From the NCBI RefSeq assembly GCF_000690905.1, contig NZ_JMCL01000025.1, forward strand, positions 98,014 to 162,013: 64,000 nucleotides of DNA, written 5' to 3'. The stretch is from Pseudomonas sp. Ant30-3 (GTDB lineage Bacteria; Pseudomonadota; Gammaproteobacteria; Pseudomonadales; Pseudomonadaceae). Within the stretch, counting starts at the first letter, position 1; each line of letters opens with the position of its first letter. Below the pieces are notes generated by a model that made no database searches, was not told where the DNA came from, and saw only the letters and a list, made by a program, of their open reading frames with translations. A program made the position numbers and the translations under genes. Below are positions 1 through 10,635 of this stretch, piece after piece.

Positions 1-598
1 TTGGCCGATAGAAACCCGTGGTCACCACGTCATTCGGTGCAATCGCGAATTTCGCCTGCATGTCGGCGATCACGTTCGGCGTGGCAGTGGCCGTCAGCAG
101 GAGGGCCTGAGGGATGTTGAACTGGCGCTGATAGTCCGGAAGTTTGAGGTAGTCCGGACGAAAGTTATGGCCCCATTCCGAAATGCAATGCGCCTCATCC
201 ACGACCAACAGCGAGATTTTCACTTGCTGCAGGAAATTACGGAAACGTTCGTTTTTCAGACGCTCGACCGAAATCATTAGAATCTTCAGTTCGCCGGACT
301 TGGCGCGAGCCATCACATCACTCGTGTCATCACGATTCTGCGCGGAATCGATGCTGCCCGCGCTGATGCCATGCCGTTGCAGAAACGCCAACTGGTCCTG
401 CATCAATGCCAGAAGCGGCGAAACCACCAGCGTCAAGTGCGGCAGCAACACGGCCGACAGCTGATAACAAAGCGATTTGCCCGAGCCGGTCGGGAAAATC
501 GCCGCGGCCGAGCGACCTGCCAGCACAGCGCTGATCGCTGCTTCCTGGCCGGGCCGAAACTGTGGATAACCGAAAACCTGTTCCAGGGTGTTGTGCAT
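1..598 (-). CDS. RecQ-family ATP-dependent DNA helicase, N-terminal part (cut by window edge)
   Basis: The reverse strand reads from an ATG at 598 to the window edge for about 199 codons, so only the first RecA-like domain is present. The protein begins MHNTLEQVFGYPQFRPGQ, which fits the Q-motif region of RecQ helicases. Walker A is FPTGSGKSLCYQ, and the DEAH box lies in VVDEAHCISEWGHNFRPDY, the aromatic-rich RecQ signature. LLTATATPN is motif III. These helicases unwind DNA with 3'-5' polarity using ATP. The C-terminal half (second RecA domain, Zn-binding/WH, HRDC) lies outside the window, so I cannot tell RecQ proper from a longer RecQ-like protein. Family assignment is secure; the exact gene is not. 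Confidence 0.88.
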   Translation of the reverse strand, partial: MHNTLEQVFGYPQFRPGQEAAISAVLAGRSAAAIFPTGSGKSLCYQLSAVLLPHLTLVVSPLLALMQDQLAFLQRHGISAGSIDSAQNRDDTSDVMARAKSGELKILMISVERLKNERFRNFLQQVKISLLVVDEAHCISEWGHNFRPDYLKLPDYQRQFNIPQALLLTATATPNVIADMQAKFAIAPNDVVTTGFYRP

Positions 599-975
599 AA
601 GCTGTCACTCCGTTGACCGCTGCGAAGCCCAAAGCCTAGCCGGTGATCGCTGCGCGTCGAGAAAAGGTCAGGGGTAAAAACGATACGGGATGATACCGCG
701 TGTGGTGCAGGGGATCGAAACGCCCTACCTATTCTGAAGCGCACAGGCTGAGGTCCTCCGCGATTCGCCTGAGAATCACGTAGGAAATGTCACCTGTGAC
801 GACGCACCCTAAAAAGTCCGCAGAAGCATGTAGGACGGATACCCGATGGTCGTTAAAACGCCTACACACCGTGTCCATTGCGGCTGTATTGCCGCAACGC
901 GTCGCTCGCCTCATAGTTTCCGGCGCAGCTGAAACAGCGTGTCGGCCTGCCCGACTTCTTACAGGACTGACTTAG
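599..975. other. Intergenic region between divergent genes, no recognised gene
   Basis: This 377-bp stretch separates the helicase gene (reverse) from the small ORF at 976 (forward) and must hold both promoters. Frames here are short and have no convincing ribosome binding site. I see no REP element, terminator or RNA gene. Confidence 0.5.
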
Positions 976-1248
976 ATGCAAGACCGCTACCGCCCACTCA
1001 AAAGCAGCTACAGCGACACCCCTGTCCTGGTTATTGACACCGAGGCCGACCCACACGAAATTCTCGACGCCGCCCGCCAACGCATTCGCGCCGCCAGCGA
1101 CCTGCTCGAAACACTTTACTGCCTGTGCTTCAACCAAGCCGATTCAAGCGACATTCCCAACATCGTCAGCGCGCTTTACCTGCTCACTCAAGACGGCCGC
1201 GACCTGCTCGAAATCGCCCACCAGCGGCTGCCGAAGATCACTGCGTGA
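976..1248 (+). CDS. Small conserved Pseudomonas protein, resembling DUF3077/DUF6124 proteins
   Basis: This 90-aa soluble protein has no signal peptide or membrane segment. Residues 20-85 (DTEADPHEILDAARQRI, then a helix-rich stretch ending QDGRDLLEIAHQRL) resemble the small DUF3077/DUF6124 proteins common in Pseudomonas, whose function is unknown. The ATG at 976 is preceded by AGGA about 8 bases upstream. Codon usage and GC match the neighbours. It stands alone, 126 bp before the DMT transporter gene. The family link is from memory of the pattern and is only moderately sure. Confidence 0.6.
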   Translation: MQDRYRPLKSSYSDTPVLVIDTEADPHEILDAARQRIRAASDLLETLYCLCFNQADSSDIPNIVSALYLLTQDGRDLLEIAHQRLPKITA

Positions 1249-1374
1249 AGCAAAATCATGATTGCGCAATGAGGAGCCGCTTTGCGAACGTTGGCATCCA
1301 CGTCAAGGGTGCCCGTAAAGCGCAGCTCGTCGCGCGTATTCTGGGGGAGTGAGCACACACAGCAAGGACATAAC

Positions 1375-2241
1375 ATGGACGTAATGATGGGTTTGCTCGC
1401 CGCATTGTTGTGGGGCGGCACGGATTTTCTGGTGGGTCTGAACGCCCGGGCGGTTGGGGTCAAACGAGCGGTATATTTCGGACAGGCACTGGGCTTCTGC
1501 ATCATGAGCCTGCTGTTGATCGCGTTCCCGGCGTTCATTCTCAAATCTATGGCTGCGCCGCTCGACATCTGGTTGATCGGCGCTGCCGCAGCCGCGCTCA
1601 CCGTTTCCGGCGCGCTTGCTCTGTCCAAAGCATTTGCCCTGGGCAAAGCATCGATCGTTGCGCCTTTGGTGACCTCTTACGGCGTGGTGACAACACTGTT
1701 GTCCTGGGCCGGCGGTGAACAGATCAGCTTGATCCAATTGATGTGCATTGGCCTGTGCGTCATTGGAGTGATTTTCTCCAGTATCCATTCCGATTCGAAA
1801 ATTCCACATTCCACTCAAGCCAGCAGCTCAATCGCTTACGCTCTTTTAGCGGCGATGTTTTACGGCACCAGTTTCTGGCTGCAAGGCCGGTTCGTCCTTC
1901 CCGTGCTCGGACCGGTAACGATGCTCTGGTTGGCGTATTTGATCGGACTGATCGTGTTGGTGCTGATCGTGGCGAGGATCAAAGACGGCTTGAAGATGCC
2001 GCCGCTGAAAAACTGTATGACGCTGACCGGCGCAAGCCTGATGAACCTGGGCGGCTTCTCATCGTTCGCGTGGGGCGCAGTCGCCGGATCTGTGTCAGTG
2101 GTGACAGTGATCAGCACACTCTCGGGAGGCATCGCAGCAATTCTGGGCTACGTGTTCTTCAAAGAAAGATTGGCGAAGATTCAGGTGCTCGGCGTGGTGT
2201 TAGTGCTGGTCGGCGCGTTCGTCCTGCACGTGAAAACATGA
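1375..2241 (+). CDS. DMT/EamA-family transporter
   Basis: This 288-aa integral inner-membrane protein shows about ten hydrophobic segments arranged as two five-helix halves, the usual size and layout of EamA (drug/metabolite transporter) proteins. It starts MDVMMGLLAALLWGGTDFLV and ends in a hydrophobic segment (VLGVVLVLVGAFVLHV). The ATG at 1375 is chosen because AGCAAGGA sits just upstream at 1361-1368; the frame is open further upstream (to 1282) but without such a site. The substrate cannot be read from the sequence; amino acids, nucleosides and drugs are all known for the family. It converges on pckA with a shared terminator between them. Confidence 0.85.
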   Translation: MDVMMGLLAALLWGGTDFLVGLNARAVGVKRAVYFGQALGFCIMSLLLIAFPAFILKSMAAPLDIWLIGAAAAALTVSGALALSKAFALGKASIVAPLVTSYGVVTTLLSWAGGEQISLIQLMCIGLCVIGVIFSSIHSDSKIPHSTQASSSIAYALLAAMFYGTSFWLQGRFVLPVLGPVTMLWLAYLIGLIVLVLIVARIKDGLKMPPLKNCMTLTGASLMNLGGFSSFAWGAVAGSVSVVTVISTLSGGIAAILGYVFFKERLAKIQVLGVVLVLVGAFVLHVKT

Positions 2242-2254
2242 ACCAGACGCGCAG

Positions 2255-2283
2255 AAAAAAGCCGCCTCAGAGGGCGGCTTTTT
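2255..2283. terminator. Bidirectional intrinsic terminator between the DMT gene and pckA
   Basis: A run of six A, the inverted repeat GCCGCC-TCAGAG-GGCGGC and a run of five T sit between the two convergent stop codons. The A-tract acts as the U-tract on the other strand, so it can end both transcripts. Confidence 0.85.
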
Positions 2284-2301
2284 CATCACATCAGACCAAT
2301 C

Positions 2302-3981
<1,680 letters not shown>

Positions 3982-4024
3982 TTATTCCGGCGCTTACCAG
4001 TGAATTTACCTGCGCTGAACCGTT

Positions 4025-4927
4025 TTAGTGACGGGTATCTGACGGTGTGTCAACGCCTGCGCCCGCGAACAACTGAGCGATATCCGCGGCATCGAACAGG
4101 TAGCGCTGGTTGCAGAACTGGCAGTCGATCTCGATGTTGCCACCGTGCTCGACAACCAGGTCCTGCGCATCTTCCAGTCCCAAACTGACCAGCGCATTGG
4201 CCGATCGTTCGCGCGAGCAGCTGCAGCGGAAACGAAGTTTCTGCACATCGAACAGGCGAACCTGCTCTTCGTGGTAGAGACGATGCAGCACGGTTTCGTT
4301 GTCCAGACTGAGCAATTCATCTGCGGTCAGGGTGCTGCCCAGTGCGGTGATGTGCTGCCAGCTCGCGGCGCGATCTTCTTCATCCTTCAAGCGATCGGCC
4401 GGCAGTTGCTGCAACAGCAGGCCACGCGAGCGACGACCGTCGGCATACAGCCAGAAACGCGTGCCCACTTGCTGCGACATGACGAAATAATTGGTGAAGC
4501 ACTCGGACAACGTCTCACCGTCCAGATCAACGATGCCTTGGTAACGCTGGCCCTGAGTCGGATCGATGGTGAGCGCCAGGACGCCATTGGGCATCAGGTC
4601 GGCCAGGCTCGCGTCGGCGGCGATTTGATCTGCCTCATAGCGCGCGAGGCCACGAATCTCACGCTCACTGCTGCATTCGATCATCAGCAGTGGAATCGGG
4701 CCGTCGGAACGGGCCTGGAGAATCAGCAACCCGTCGAACTTCAGCGTACCGACCAGCAAGGATGCTGCGGCCATGAGTTCGCCCAACAATTGCGCGACCG
4801 GCTCTGGGTACGGGTGCTTGGCGAGGACTTCGGCGTAACTGCGTTCCAACGAAACCAGCTCGCCGCGGGTGTCGCTGTCATCGAAGATGAAGCGTTGGGT
4901 GTAGTCGGAATCCGTTAGATCGGTCAT
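4025..4927 (-). CDS. hslO: Redox-regulated chaperone Hsp33
   Basis: Hsp33 is a cytoplasmic holdase activated by oxidation when its zinc-bound cysteines form disulfides. The 300-aa protein has the N-terminal holdase domain and the C-terminal zinc site: CSC at residues 235-237 and CQFC at 269-272, all four ligands intact. The start [13 protein letters not shown] at 4925-4927 fits the family; an open extension of 42 codons upstream is not conserved in type. hslR follows upstream on the same strand, the usual hslR-hslO neighbourhood of pseudomonads, but the 427-bp gap argues against one transcript. Confidence 0.96.
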   Translation of the reverse strand: MTDLTDSDYTQRFIFDDSDTRGELVSLERSYAEVLAKHPYPEPVAQLLGELMAAASLLVGTLKFDGLLILQARSDGPIPLLMIECSSEREIRGLARYEADQIAADASLADLMPNGVLALTIDPTQGQRYQGIVDLDGETLSECFTNYFVMSQQVGTRFWLYADGRRSRGLLLQQLPADRLKDEEDRAASWQHITALGSTLTADELLSLDNETVLHRLYHEEQVRLFDVQKLRFRCSCSRERSANALVSLGLEDAQDLVVEHGGNIEIDCQFCNQRYLFDAADIAQLFAGAGVDTPSDTRH

Positions 4928-5354
4928 AGGTCTGGGTATCTGAAGTAATGACAAGATGATTTCAAACAATGGAAATTGCGCGCATGCGGCACCACCGGGT
5001 GCGCATTGTTCAGCCATGGGAGGCATTTTATGAACAATCCGGGTTTGTTCCAAGCAAGGTGGAACGTGCGCCGGTTGGCGTAATGTAATGCGATGGCATT
5101 GGCATTGCGGGCAGTCTGGTTATGGCTCACGGGCCAGATGTTGTGTGTGGTTTTCGACGAGCGGTTGTTCAACCAACTCTCTTTGCCCCGCAGCACTCAC
5201 CCGATATGGCTGCAGTTGCGGGCAATTACAAGTCCGCGCTCCCTCGAGGTTCGAAGCCTTTGGAATCTCTTACGGTGTGCGCATCCTCGTGTAGGAGCTA
5301 CCGCAGGCTGCGATCTTTTCGCTGCCCTTCTCATACTGAGAGCATCGGTAAGCG
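4928..5354. other. Intergenic region hslR-hslO, mostly unassigned
   Basis: The 427-bp gap holds a single REP-like unit (5289-5320) and otherwise no gene I can support. A 16-codon frame at about 5031 (MNNPGLFQ...) has a good GGGAGG site on the forward strand, but nothing else supports it. The promoter of hslO should lie at the left end. Confidence 0.45.
5289..5320. repeat. Single REP-like element
   Basis: The sequence GTGTAGGAGCTACCGCAGGC followed by TGCGATCTTTT matches the common Pseudomonas REP subtype also present at 49328-49359. It lies just downstream of the hslR stop codon. Confidence 0.75.
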
Positions 5355-5762
5355 TCACTCGGCGCTGCTGTTCCCACGAAATTTAAACAGGTCTCGACGC
5401 TGTTTCTTGCTCGGCTTGCCATCCGTGCTCACACCCAGCGAGCCAGCCTTGCGCATGGCTGCGGCCGCTTCACGCTTGGCGATGCTGGCCTCGGTTTCGG
5501 CATACAGCGTTTGAGCCTCCGGCGCGCCACGGCGCACGATAGACAGGGCCTGGACCTCCACGGTACGTTCCTCGAAGCCCATTCGAATCTGAAACTCGTC
5601 GCCGATCCTCGGCTCCTTACCCGGTTTGCAGCGGTCGCCCCGGCAATGCACCTTGCCACTCTCGATTGCCGCCTTGGCCAAGGCACGGGTTTTGTAAAAA
5701 CGCGCCGCCCATAGCCATTTATCGAGACGGACCTTGTCGTCCTCTTCCTGTTTTTGTGTCAC
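5355..5762 (-). CDS. hslR: Heat-shock protein 15 (S4-domain RNA-binding protein)
   Basis: Hsp15 binds free 50S subunits carrying nascent chains and helps recycle stalled ribosomes. The 135-aa protein has an S4 RNA-binding domain at about residues 9-70 (VRLDKWLWAARFYKTRALA, then GKVHCRGDRCKPG) and a basic C-terminal tail (KPSKKQRRDLFKF). The start is taken as GTG at 5760-5762 (protein MTQKQEEDDKVRL) because AGAGGA lies 7-8 bases upstream and this is the usual N-terminus. An ATG 20 codons further out lacks a site. It is divergent from rimA. Confidence 0.94.
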   Translation of the reverse strand: MTQKQEEDDKVRLDKWLWAARFYKTRALAKAAIESGKVHCRGDRCKPGKEPRIGDEFQIRMGFEERTVEVQALSIVRRGAPEAQTLYAETEASIAKREAAAAMRKAGSLGVSTDGKPSKKQRRDLFKFRGNSSAE

Positions 5763-5878
5763 TTGAATTCCTCTTTTGGCCCATAGTCGGAACTGTACTA
5801 CCGTTTCTGTCGGGCGCAACAATCCCGCCCGCCAGATAGAATGTGATCAAGGCCGACTCACCGGCATGGAGTGATCAA

Positions 5879-6658
5879 ATGACTGTATTTCCGTCTTCAT
5901 TGACCTCGTCCAAGACGGGTTGTCAGGGCTGCCAGCAAAGCGAACCACTGGGCTTTGATTTTGCATTCGCTTATCAACCGATCGTGGACGTTCGCGACCG
6001 TTCAATTTTCGCCAACGAAGCACTGGTGCGAGGGCTCGCCGGGGAGGGGGCATTCTCGGTGCTTGATCAGGTCACGGACGAAAACCGTTACCGCTTCGAC
6101 CAGCTCTGCCGGATCCGCGCCATTGAGGGTGCGGCGACGATAAATATGCAGACACACTTGTCGATCAACTTCATGCCCAGCGCCGTGTACCGTCCCGAGC
6201 TGTGTATTCGCAGCACGCTGGAAGCGGCAAAAAAATACGATTTTCCAGTTGAACGACTGATTTTCGAAACCCTCGAAAGTGATCACGTAGATAACTATCG
6301 CCATTTGACTAATATTCTGCGTGAATACCGCGAATTCGGCTTCAAGACCGCTATCGACGACTTCGGAGCGGGCTATTCGGGGCTCAATCTGCTGGCAGAT
6401 TTCCAACCGGACCTGATCAAGATCGACATGGCGCTCATACGCGATATCGACCGCGATCGTGTTCGTCAGGCCATCGTCCGCGGGATTGTCACAATGTGTG
6501 CGGAGCTGAACGTTACAGTGATCGCCGAAGGCATCGAAAGCGCTGGTGAACGGGATTTCCTGGCGGACTGTGGAATTTTTCTGATGCAGGGTTACTGGTT
6601 CGCCAAACCTGCATTCAAAGCGTTGGCTCAGGTACAGCCTGAAGCCTGGGCGCGTTAA
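5879..6658 (+). CDS. rimA: EAL-domain cyclic-di-GMP phosphodiesterase RimA
   Basis: This is a 259-aa cytoplasmic protein made almost entirely of an EAL domain that hydrolyses c-di-GMP to pGpG. The catalytic set is intact: NEALVRG at residues 46-52, IFETLES, AIDDFGAGYSG, DLIKID, VIAEGIES and QGYWFAKP. No sensor or membrane domain is present apart from a short N-terminal extension with CQGC. The ATG at 5879 is preferred over GTG at 5843 because GGAG lies 7 bases upstream. It is the first gene of rimABK, described in P. fluorescens, where RimA and c-di-GMP tune RimK activity. rimB begins 17 bp after its stop. Confidence 0.92.
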   Translation: MTVFPSSLTSSKTGCQGCQQSEPLGFDFAFAYQPIVDVRDRSIFANEALVRGLAGEGAFSVLDQVTDENRYRFDQLCRIRAIEGAATINMQTHLSINFMPSAVYRPELCIRSTLEAAKKYDFPVERLIFETLESDHVDNYRHLTNILREYREFGFKTAIDDFGAGYSGLNLLADFQPDLIKIDMALIRDIDRDRVRQAIVRGIVTMCAELNVTVIAEGIESAGERDFLADCGIFLMQGYWFAKPAFKALAQVQPEAWAR

Positions 6659-6675
6659 CCGCCGGTTTTTTCCTA

Positions 6676-7155
6676 TTGAAGACATTTGACCATTTGACCG
6701 TTGTCGGTCTGCGCGAGTGGATTGCGCTCCCTGATCTGGGAGTCGCCGGCCTGCGAGCCAAAATCGACACGGGCGCCAGCACCTCCAGTTTGCACGCCAC
6801 CGACATCGAACCGTTCGAGCGCGACGGCGAACGCTGGGTTCGTTTCACAGCGCATCTGGGCACGGTGGTGCAACTGCGTCACCGGCGCTGTGAAGCGCCG
6901 CTGGTGACCAAAAAAACCATCAAGAGCTCCAACGGCCATGCGCAGATGCGCTACGTGGTCAGCACCACCCTGGCACTCGGTGATCGGGTCTGGCGGGTCG
7001 AGTTCACCCTCGCCTGCCGCAAATCAATGCGATACCGCCTGCTACTCGGCTCCAAAGCCCTGATCGACGGCCAGTTGGTGGTCAATCCAGGCATCAAGTA
7101 CGTACAAGACAAGCCGGTGTTCCCGGTATCTACCTCCTCCACAGGTGTTGCATGA
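6676..7155 (+). CDS. rimB: Retropepsin-like aspartic protease-family protein RimB
   Basis: The 159-aa protein belongs to the putative ATP-dependent zinc protease/retropepsin-like family that accompanies RimK. The active-site motif IDTGAST is at residues 30-36, followed by [14 protein letters not shown] and a C-terminal [17 protein letters not shown], the usual second flap/loop region. It starts at TTG 6676 (protein [12 protein letters not shown]). Its last four bases overlap the start of rimK (ATGA), so the two are translationally coupled. In P. fluorescens the RimB protein is reported to influence RimK-dependent ribosome modification; the protease activity is inferred from the motif. Confidence 0.9.
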   Translation: MKTFDHLTVVGLREWIALPDLGVAGLRAKIDTGASTSSLHATDIEPFERDGERWVRFTAHLGTVVQLRHRRCEAPLVTKKTIKSSNGHAQMRYVVSTTLALGDRVWRVEFTLACRKSMRYRLLLGSKALIDGQLVVNPGIKYVQDKPVFPVSTSSTGVA

Positions 7156-8057
7156 AGATCGCTGTGCTGTCGCGGAATCCGCGTCTGTATTCCACCCGTC
7201 GTCTGGTCGAAGCCGGAACCGAGCGTGGACATGAAATGGTGGTGATCGACACCTTGCGCGCCTATATGAACATCGCAAGCCACAAGCCGCAGATCCACTA
7301 CCGCGGCAAACCGCTGGAAGGTTTCGACGCGGTGATCCCGAGGATCGGTGCGTCGGTGACGTTTTATGGCTGCGCGGTGCTGCGCCAGTTTGAAATGATG
7401 GGGGTGTTTCCACTGAACGAATCGGTGGCCATCGCCCGCTCCCGGGACAAATTGCGCTCGCTGCAATTGCTCTCGCGTCGCGGCATCGGTTTGCCGGTGA
7501 CAGGTTTTGCCCACTCACCCGACGACGTCCCCGATTTGATCGCCATGGTCAACGGCGCGCCGCTAGTGATCAAGGTGCTCGAAGGGACGCAGGGGATCGG
7601 CGTGGTGCTGTGTGAAACCGCGACTGCAGCGGAATCAGTAATCGAGGCATTTATGGGCCTCAAGCAGAACATCATGGTGCAGGAATACATCAAGGAAGCC
7701 GGTGGCGCTGACATTCGTTGTTTTGTGGTTGGCGACAAAGTGATCGCGGCGATGAAACGTCAGGCCAAGCCTGGGGAATTTCGTTCCAATCTGCATCGAG
7801 GCGGGAGTGCCAGCCTGATAAAAATCACGCCGGAAGAACGCATGACGGCATTGCGTGCGGCCAAGGTGATGGGGTTGGCCGTGGCGGGTGTGGATATCTT
7901 GCGCTCCAATCACGGGCCGTTGGTGATGGAAGTGAATTCGTCGCCGGGACTGGAGGGGATCGAGACCACCACCGGGAAGAATGTGGCGGGGATTATTATT
8001 GAGCATCTCGAGAAGAATGGCGGGCCGAACATGACCCGGACCAAAGGCAAGGGATAA
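7152..8057 (+). CDS. rimK: Ribosomal protein S6 glutamate ligase RimK
   Basis: This ATP-grasp ligase adds glutamate residues to the C-terminus of ribosomal protein S6. The 301-aa protein has the N-terminal domain ([18 protein letters not shown]), the ATP-grasp core with [13 protein letters not shown], the IQEY-type hinge [17 protein letters not shown] and the metal-binding [13 protein letters not shown] near residues 258-270. Length matches the family. It is the last gene of the rimABK operon and overlaps rimB by 4 bases. The short space to the convergent envZ contains a 6-bp hairpin (8060-8074) without a clear U-tract. Confidence 0.97.
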   Translation: MKIAVLSRNPRLYSTRRLVEAGTERGHEMVVIDTLRAYMNIASHKPQIHYRGKPLEGFDAVIPRIGASVTFYGCAVLRQFEMMGVFPLNESVAIARSRDKLRSLQLLSRRGIGLPVTGFAHSPDDVPDLIAMVNGAPLVIKVLEGTQGIGVVLCETATAAESVIEAFMGLKQNIMVQEYIKEAGGADIRCFVVGDKVIAAMKRQAKPGEFRSNLHRGGSASLIKITPEERMTALRAAKVMGLAVAGVDILRSNHGPLVMEVNSSPGLEGIETTTGKNVAGIIIEHLEKNGGPNMTRTKGKG

Positions 8058-8059
8058 GG

Positions 8060-8118
8060 GCAGCTATAAGCTGCAAGACGGAAGGAAACGCCGCTTTTGC
8101 TTGAAGCTTGCGGCTGCT
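8060..8118 (+). terminator. Possible terminator region after rimK
   Basis: The hairpin GCAGCT-ATA-AGCTGC lies right after the rimK stop. The partly complementary CTTGCGGCTGC followed by TTTT is about 35 bases later. Either could end rimABK transcription, but neither is a textbook terminator. Confidence 0.35.
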
Positions 8119-8119
8119 T

Positions 8120-9433
8120 TTATACCGCGTCCCGTGGCAGCATTAACCCAAGCGGCAACCGTACCCGCGCTTCCAGGCCGCCGCCGGCGCGGTTGCGCAG
8201 TTCGACATTGCCGCCATGCATTGACGCAATCCGTTTCACGATCGCCAGGCCCAACCCGGTCCCCTTGCCACCTCGGGCACGGTCACCCCGGGTAAAGGGA
8301 TTGAAAATCGCCTCAAGCTCTGACGGATCAATCCCCGCCCCGCGATCCATCACGCTCAGTACCACATACGGTGCGTTGACATCGCCAGACACATACGCGG
8401 CCACTTCAACCCCGGTGCCGGCATGATTCAAGGCATTGCCGATCAGGTTGTTCAGCAGCCGTTTCATCGACACCCGGCGCAGGGGGAATGGCTGAATCGG
8501 CTCGAGGCGTAACTGCACTTTTTGTTCATTCTGGTTATACGGCGCAGCCACTTCGCGCACAAGTTCGGTCAGATCGACCTCTTCCACGGACTCGTCGCGA
8601 CCATCGCGAATAAACGCCAGGAACTGGTCGAGTATCGCGTCCATGTCCTCGATGTCGCGAACCATGTCGTCTGTCAGATCGCTGTGGTCACCCATCAGTT
8701 CCAGGGACAGACGCAACCGCGTGAGCGGTGTGCGCAGATCGTGAGACACCCCGGCCAGCATCAACTCACGCTCACGGCCGGCCTGCTCGACGTCTTCGGC
8801 CATCTGGTTGAAGGCGCGATAAACCTCGGTCATTTCGCTGGGCGTATCGCTGATCGGCAGGCGCACGCTACGGCCCTGACCAAGCTGCCTGGCCGCATAG
8901 ACCAAGCGCTTCAAAGGCTGGTTGAGCTGACTGACGAAGATCCAGGCGGAGGCGGTCGACAGCAAGCCGATGGCGAGAAACCAGCCGAGCACGTTCCATA
9001 TTTTCTGGCCACGCAGAGGGTGCGGATACAGCGGCACCTTCAGCCAGCCATCGCCCAGGCTTGGCGCGCGAACCCATAGCGCCGGCGGCGAATGCATGCG
9101 CAGGCGCACTTCAGTGTCGGCGCCCAACTCGGCCTGCATCTGTCGCTGATAGATTTCGCTATACGGCCAATGCTGCTCGCCTGCAGGTACACCTGTGCCG
9201 ACCACGCGAATCAGCGTTGCGGCTTCGGCAATCTTGTCGCGGTTGTTTTCATCGGCGGCCCAGTAGGCGCGCAGCGTCAGGGCGACGCCGTGGCTGTATT
9301 GGCGGTCCACCAGCACATCTTCGTTCATCAACAGATAAACCAGGGTCAACGCCTTGGAGAACAGGACGACGATGAGCACCAGCCACAAGGTGCGGGAGAA
9401 AAAACTCTGGGGGAACCAAACGGGGGTTTTCAT
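8120..9433 (-). CDS. envZ: EnvZ-type sensor histidine kinase (AmgS of P. aeruginosa)
   Basis: This 437-aa inner-membrane kinase has a first transmembrane helix at about residues 12-35, a periplasmic sensor region to about 150 and a second helix near 155-178. A HAMP domain, a HisKA box GVSHDLRTPLTRL (His231) and a HATPase with N-box NNLIGNALNHAG, DRGAGI and GKGTGLGLAIV follow. The partner gene ompR is upstream, 102 bp away. Gene order (tex, regulator, kinase, rimK, hslR, pckA) matches the P. aeruginosa amgRS locus, a system for envelope stress and aminoglycoside tolerance. The REPIN between regulator and kinase genes is unusual for such a pair. Confidence 0.92.
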   Translation of the reverse strand: MKTPVWFPQSFFSRTLWLVLIVVLFSKALTLVYLLMNEDVLVDRQYSHGVALTLRAYWAADENNRDKIAEAATLIRVVGTGVPAGEQHWPYSEIYQRQMQAELGADTEVRLRMHSPPALWVRAPSLGDGWLKVPLYPHPLRGQKIWNVLGWFLAIGLLSTASAWIFVSQLNQPLKRLVYAARQLGQGRSVRLPISDTPSEMTEVYRAFNQMAEDVEQAGRERELMLAGVSHDLRTPLTRLRLSLELMGDHSDLTDDMVRDIEDMDAILDQFLAFIRDGRDESVEEVDLTELVREVAAPYNQNEQKVQLRLEPIQPFPLRRVSMKRLLNNLIGNALNHAGTGVEVAAYVSGDVNAPYVVLSVMDRGAGIDPSELEAIFNPFTRGDRARGGKGTGLGLAIVKRIASMHGGNVELRNRAGGGLEARVRLPLGLMLPRDAV

Positions 9434-9450
9434 GAATAACCGTTACACAC

Positions 9451-9529
9451 TTGCAGGAGCGAGCGATGCTCGCACATTGCGGATCGCGAGTCTGCGGACA
9501 TGGAAGTCCGCACACCCGCTCCTACAAAT
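9451..9529. repeat. REPIN between ompR and envZ
   Basis: GCAGGAGCGAGCGATGCTCG and the inverted mate CACACCCGCTCCTAC flank two inner hairpins (GCGAGC-GATGCTCGC and TGCGGACA...GTCCGCA). This is a paired-REP structure inside what is otherwise a two-gene operon. Confidence 0.75.
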
Positions 9530-9535
9530 CGCCGA

Positions 9536-10276
9536 TCACTTGGTGGCGGCGCCATCAGGGACGAACACGTAACCCACGCCCCAGACAGTCTGGATGTAGC
9601 GCGGCTTGGAAGGATCCGGTTCGATCATCCGGCGCAGACGGGAAATCTGCACGTCGATGGAGCGCTCCAGGGCATCCCACTCGCGACCACGGGCCAGGTT
9701 CATCAGTTTGTCGCGGGTCAACGGCTGACGCGCATTCATCACCAACGCCTTGAGCACGGCAAACTCGCCGGTGGTGAGCATGTGTACTTCGTCACCGCGC
9801 TTGAGTTCGCGGGTCGCCAGCGACAGCTCGTAATCACCAAAGGTCACGCTTTCATCTTCGCTGCCTGGCGCGCCCGGCACCGGCGCCGACTGACGACGCA
9901 GGACTGCTTTGACGCGCGCCATCAGCTCGTCCGGGTTGAACGGCTTGGCCAGGTAATCGTCGGCACCCAGTTCCAGGCCCTTGATACGGCTCAGCTCATC
10001 ACCCTTGGCGGTGAGCATGATGATCGGAATCTGGTTGTTCGCGCCGCGCAGACGGCGGCAGGCGGTCAGACCGTCTTCGCCGGGCAGCATCAGGTCGAGG
10101 ACGACCAGGTTGAACACTTCACGCGCCAGCAGGCGATCCATTTGTTCCGTGTTCGGGACGGCGCGGGCGCGATAGCCCTTGCTGACGAAAAAGCGTTCCA
10201 GCAGGCTGCTAAGCCCTGGATCGTCGTCAACGATGAGAATTTTTTCGCCTTCAGCAATGTTTGCAGTGCTGCTCAT
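9536..10276 (-). CDS. ompR: OmpR-type response regulator (AmgR of P. aeruginosa)
   Basis: The 246-aa protein has a receiver domain at about residues 13-125 with the acidic pocket VDDD (17-19) and phosphorylatable Asp61 (LVVLDLMLPG). LTAKG and a conserved KPF (LAKPFNPDEL) follow. A winged-helix DNA-binding domain (about 150-240) contains LTTGEFAVLKALV and RSIDVQISRLRRMIEPD. It is the partner of the downstream envZ-like kinase and is divergent from tex across a 359-bp gap. Length and motifs are normal for the OmpR subfamily. Confidence 0.95.
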   Translation of the reverse strand: MSSTANIAEGEKILIVDDDPGLSSLLERFFVSKGYRARAVPNTEQMDRLLAREVFNLVVLDLMLPGEDGLTACRRLRGANNQIPIIMLTAKGDELSRIKGLELGADDYLAKPFNPDELMARVKAVLRRQSAPVPGAPGSEDESVTFGDYELSLATRELKRGDEVHMLTTGEFAVLKALVMNARQPLTRDKLMNLARGREWDALERSIDVQISRLRRMIEPDPSKPRYIQTVWGVGYVFVPDGAATK

Positions 10277-10635
10277 TAGATGCTCCTTTGATCTCGGCGC
10301 GCATTATGGCGTAGCTGCCGTTATACGCACCGTGTGCATTGTTAGCAGATTTTTCCTCGATCGCCAGGAAACCCGGCATTGTGCCTACAGCCTGTGATGC
10401 CCCCGAATGACATAACGCTGGTTATAATGCGCGGCCTTTTGTGTCAGGCAACGTCTGATTTCTGCTGCGGCCGCCGCTTTTATTTCCACGGTGCCGGCAG
10501 TAAATGTTCGATTTCACGGGTCAACGGGATGCCTGTTGATTCAGGTAGCGGCGCCGGCCAGGCCGCTCAACCAGACTCGCCGGGCCTTTATCCCTGTGCC
10601 CGCGAGCCTGCTTTCACAATTTGTCAGGTGGTTTT
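10277..10635. other. Divergent promoter region ompR/tex
   Basis: The 359-bp gap carries no gene I can support. TATAAT at 10423-10428 within GTTATAATGCGCGG is a good forward -10-like hexamer for tex, but no clear -35 lies 16-18 bp upstream, so the promoter is tentative. The long leader (about 200 bases) to tex has no recognised riboswitch. Confidence 0.4.

Noticed and set aside
5093..5386. Forward open frame of 97 codons in the hslR-hslO gap
   Set aside because: It runs through a REP element and into hslR, has no ribosome binding site, and its sequence is not protein-like.
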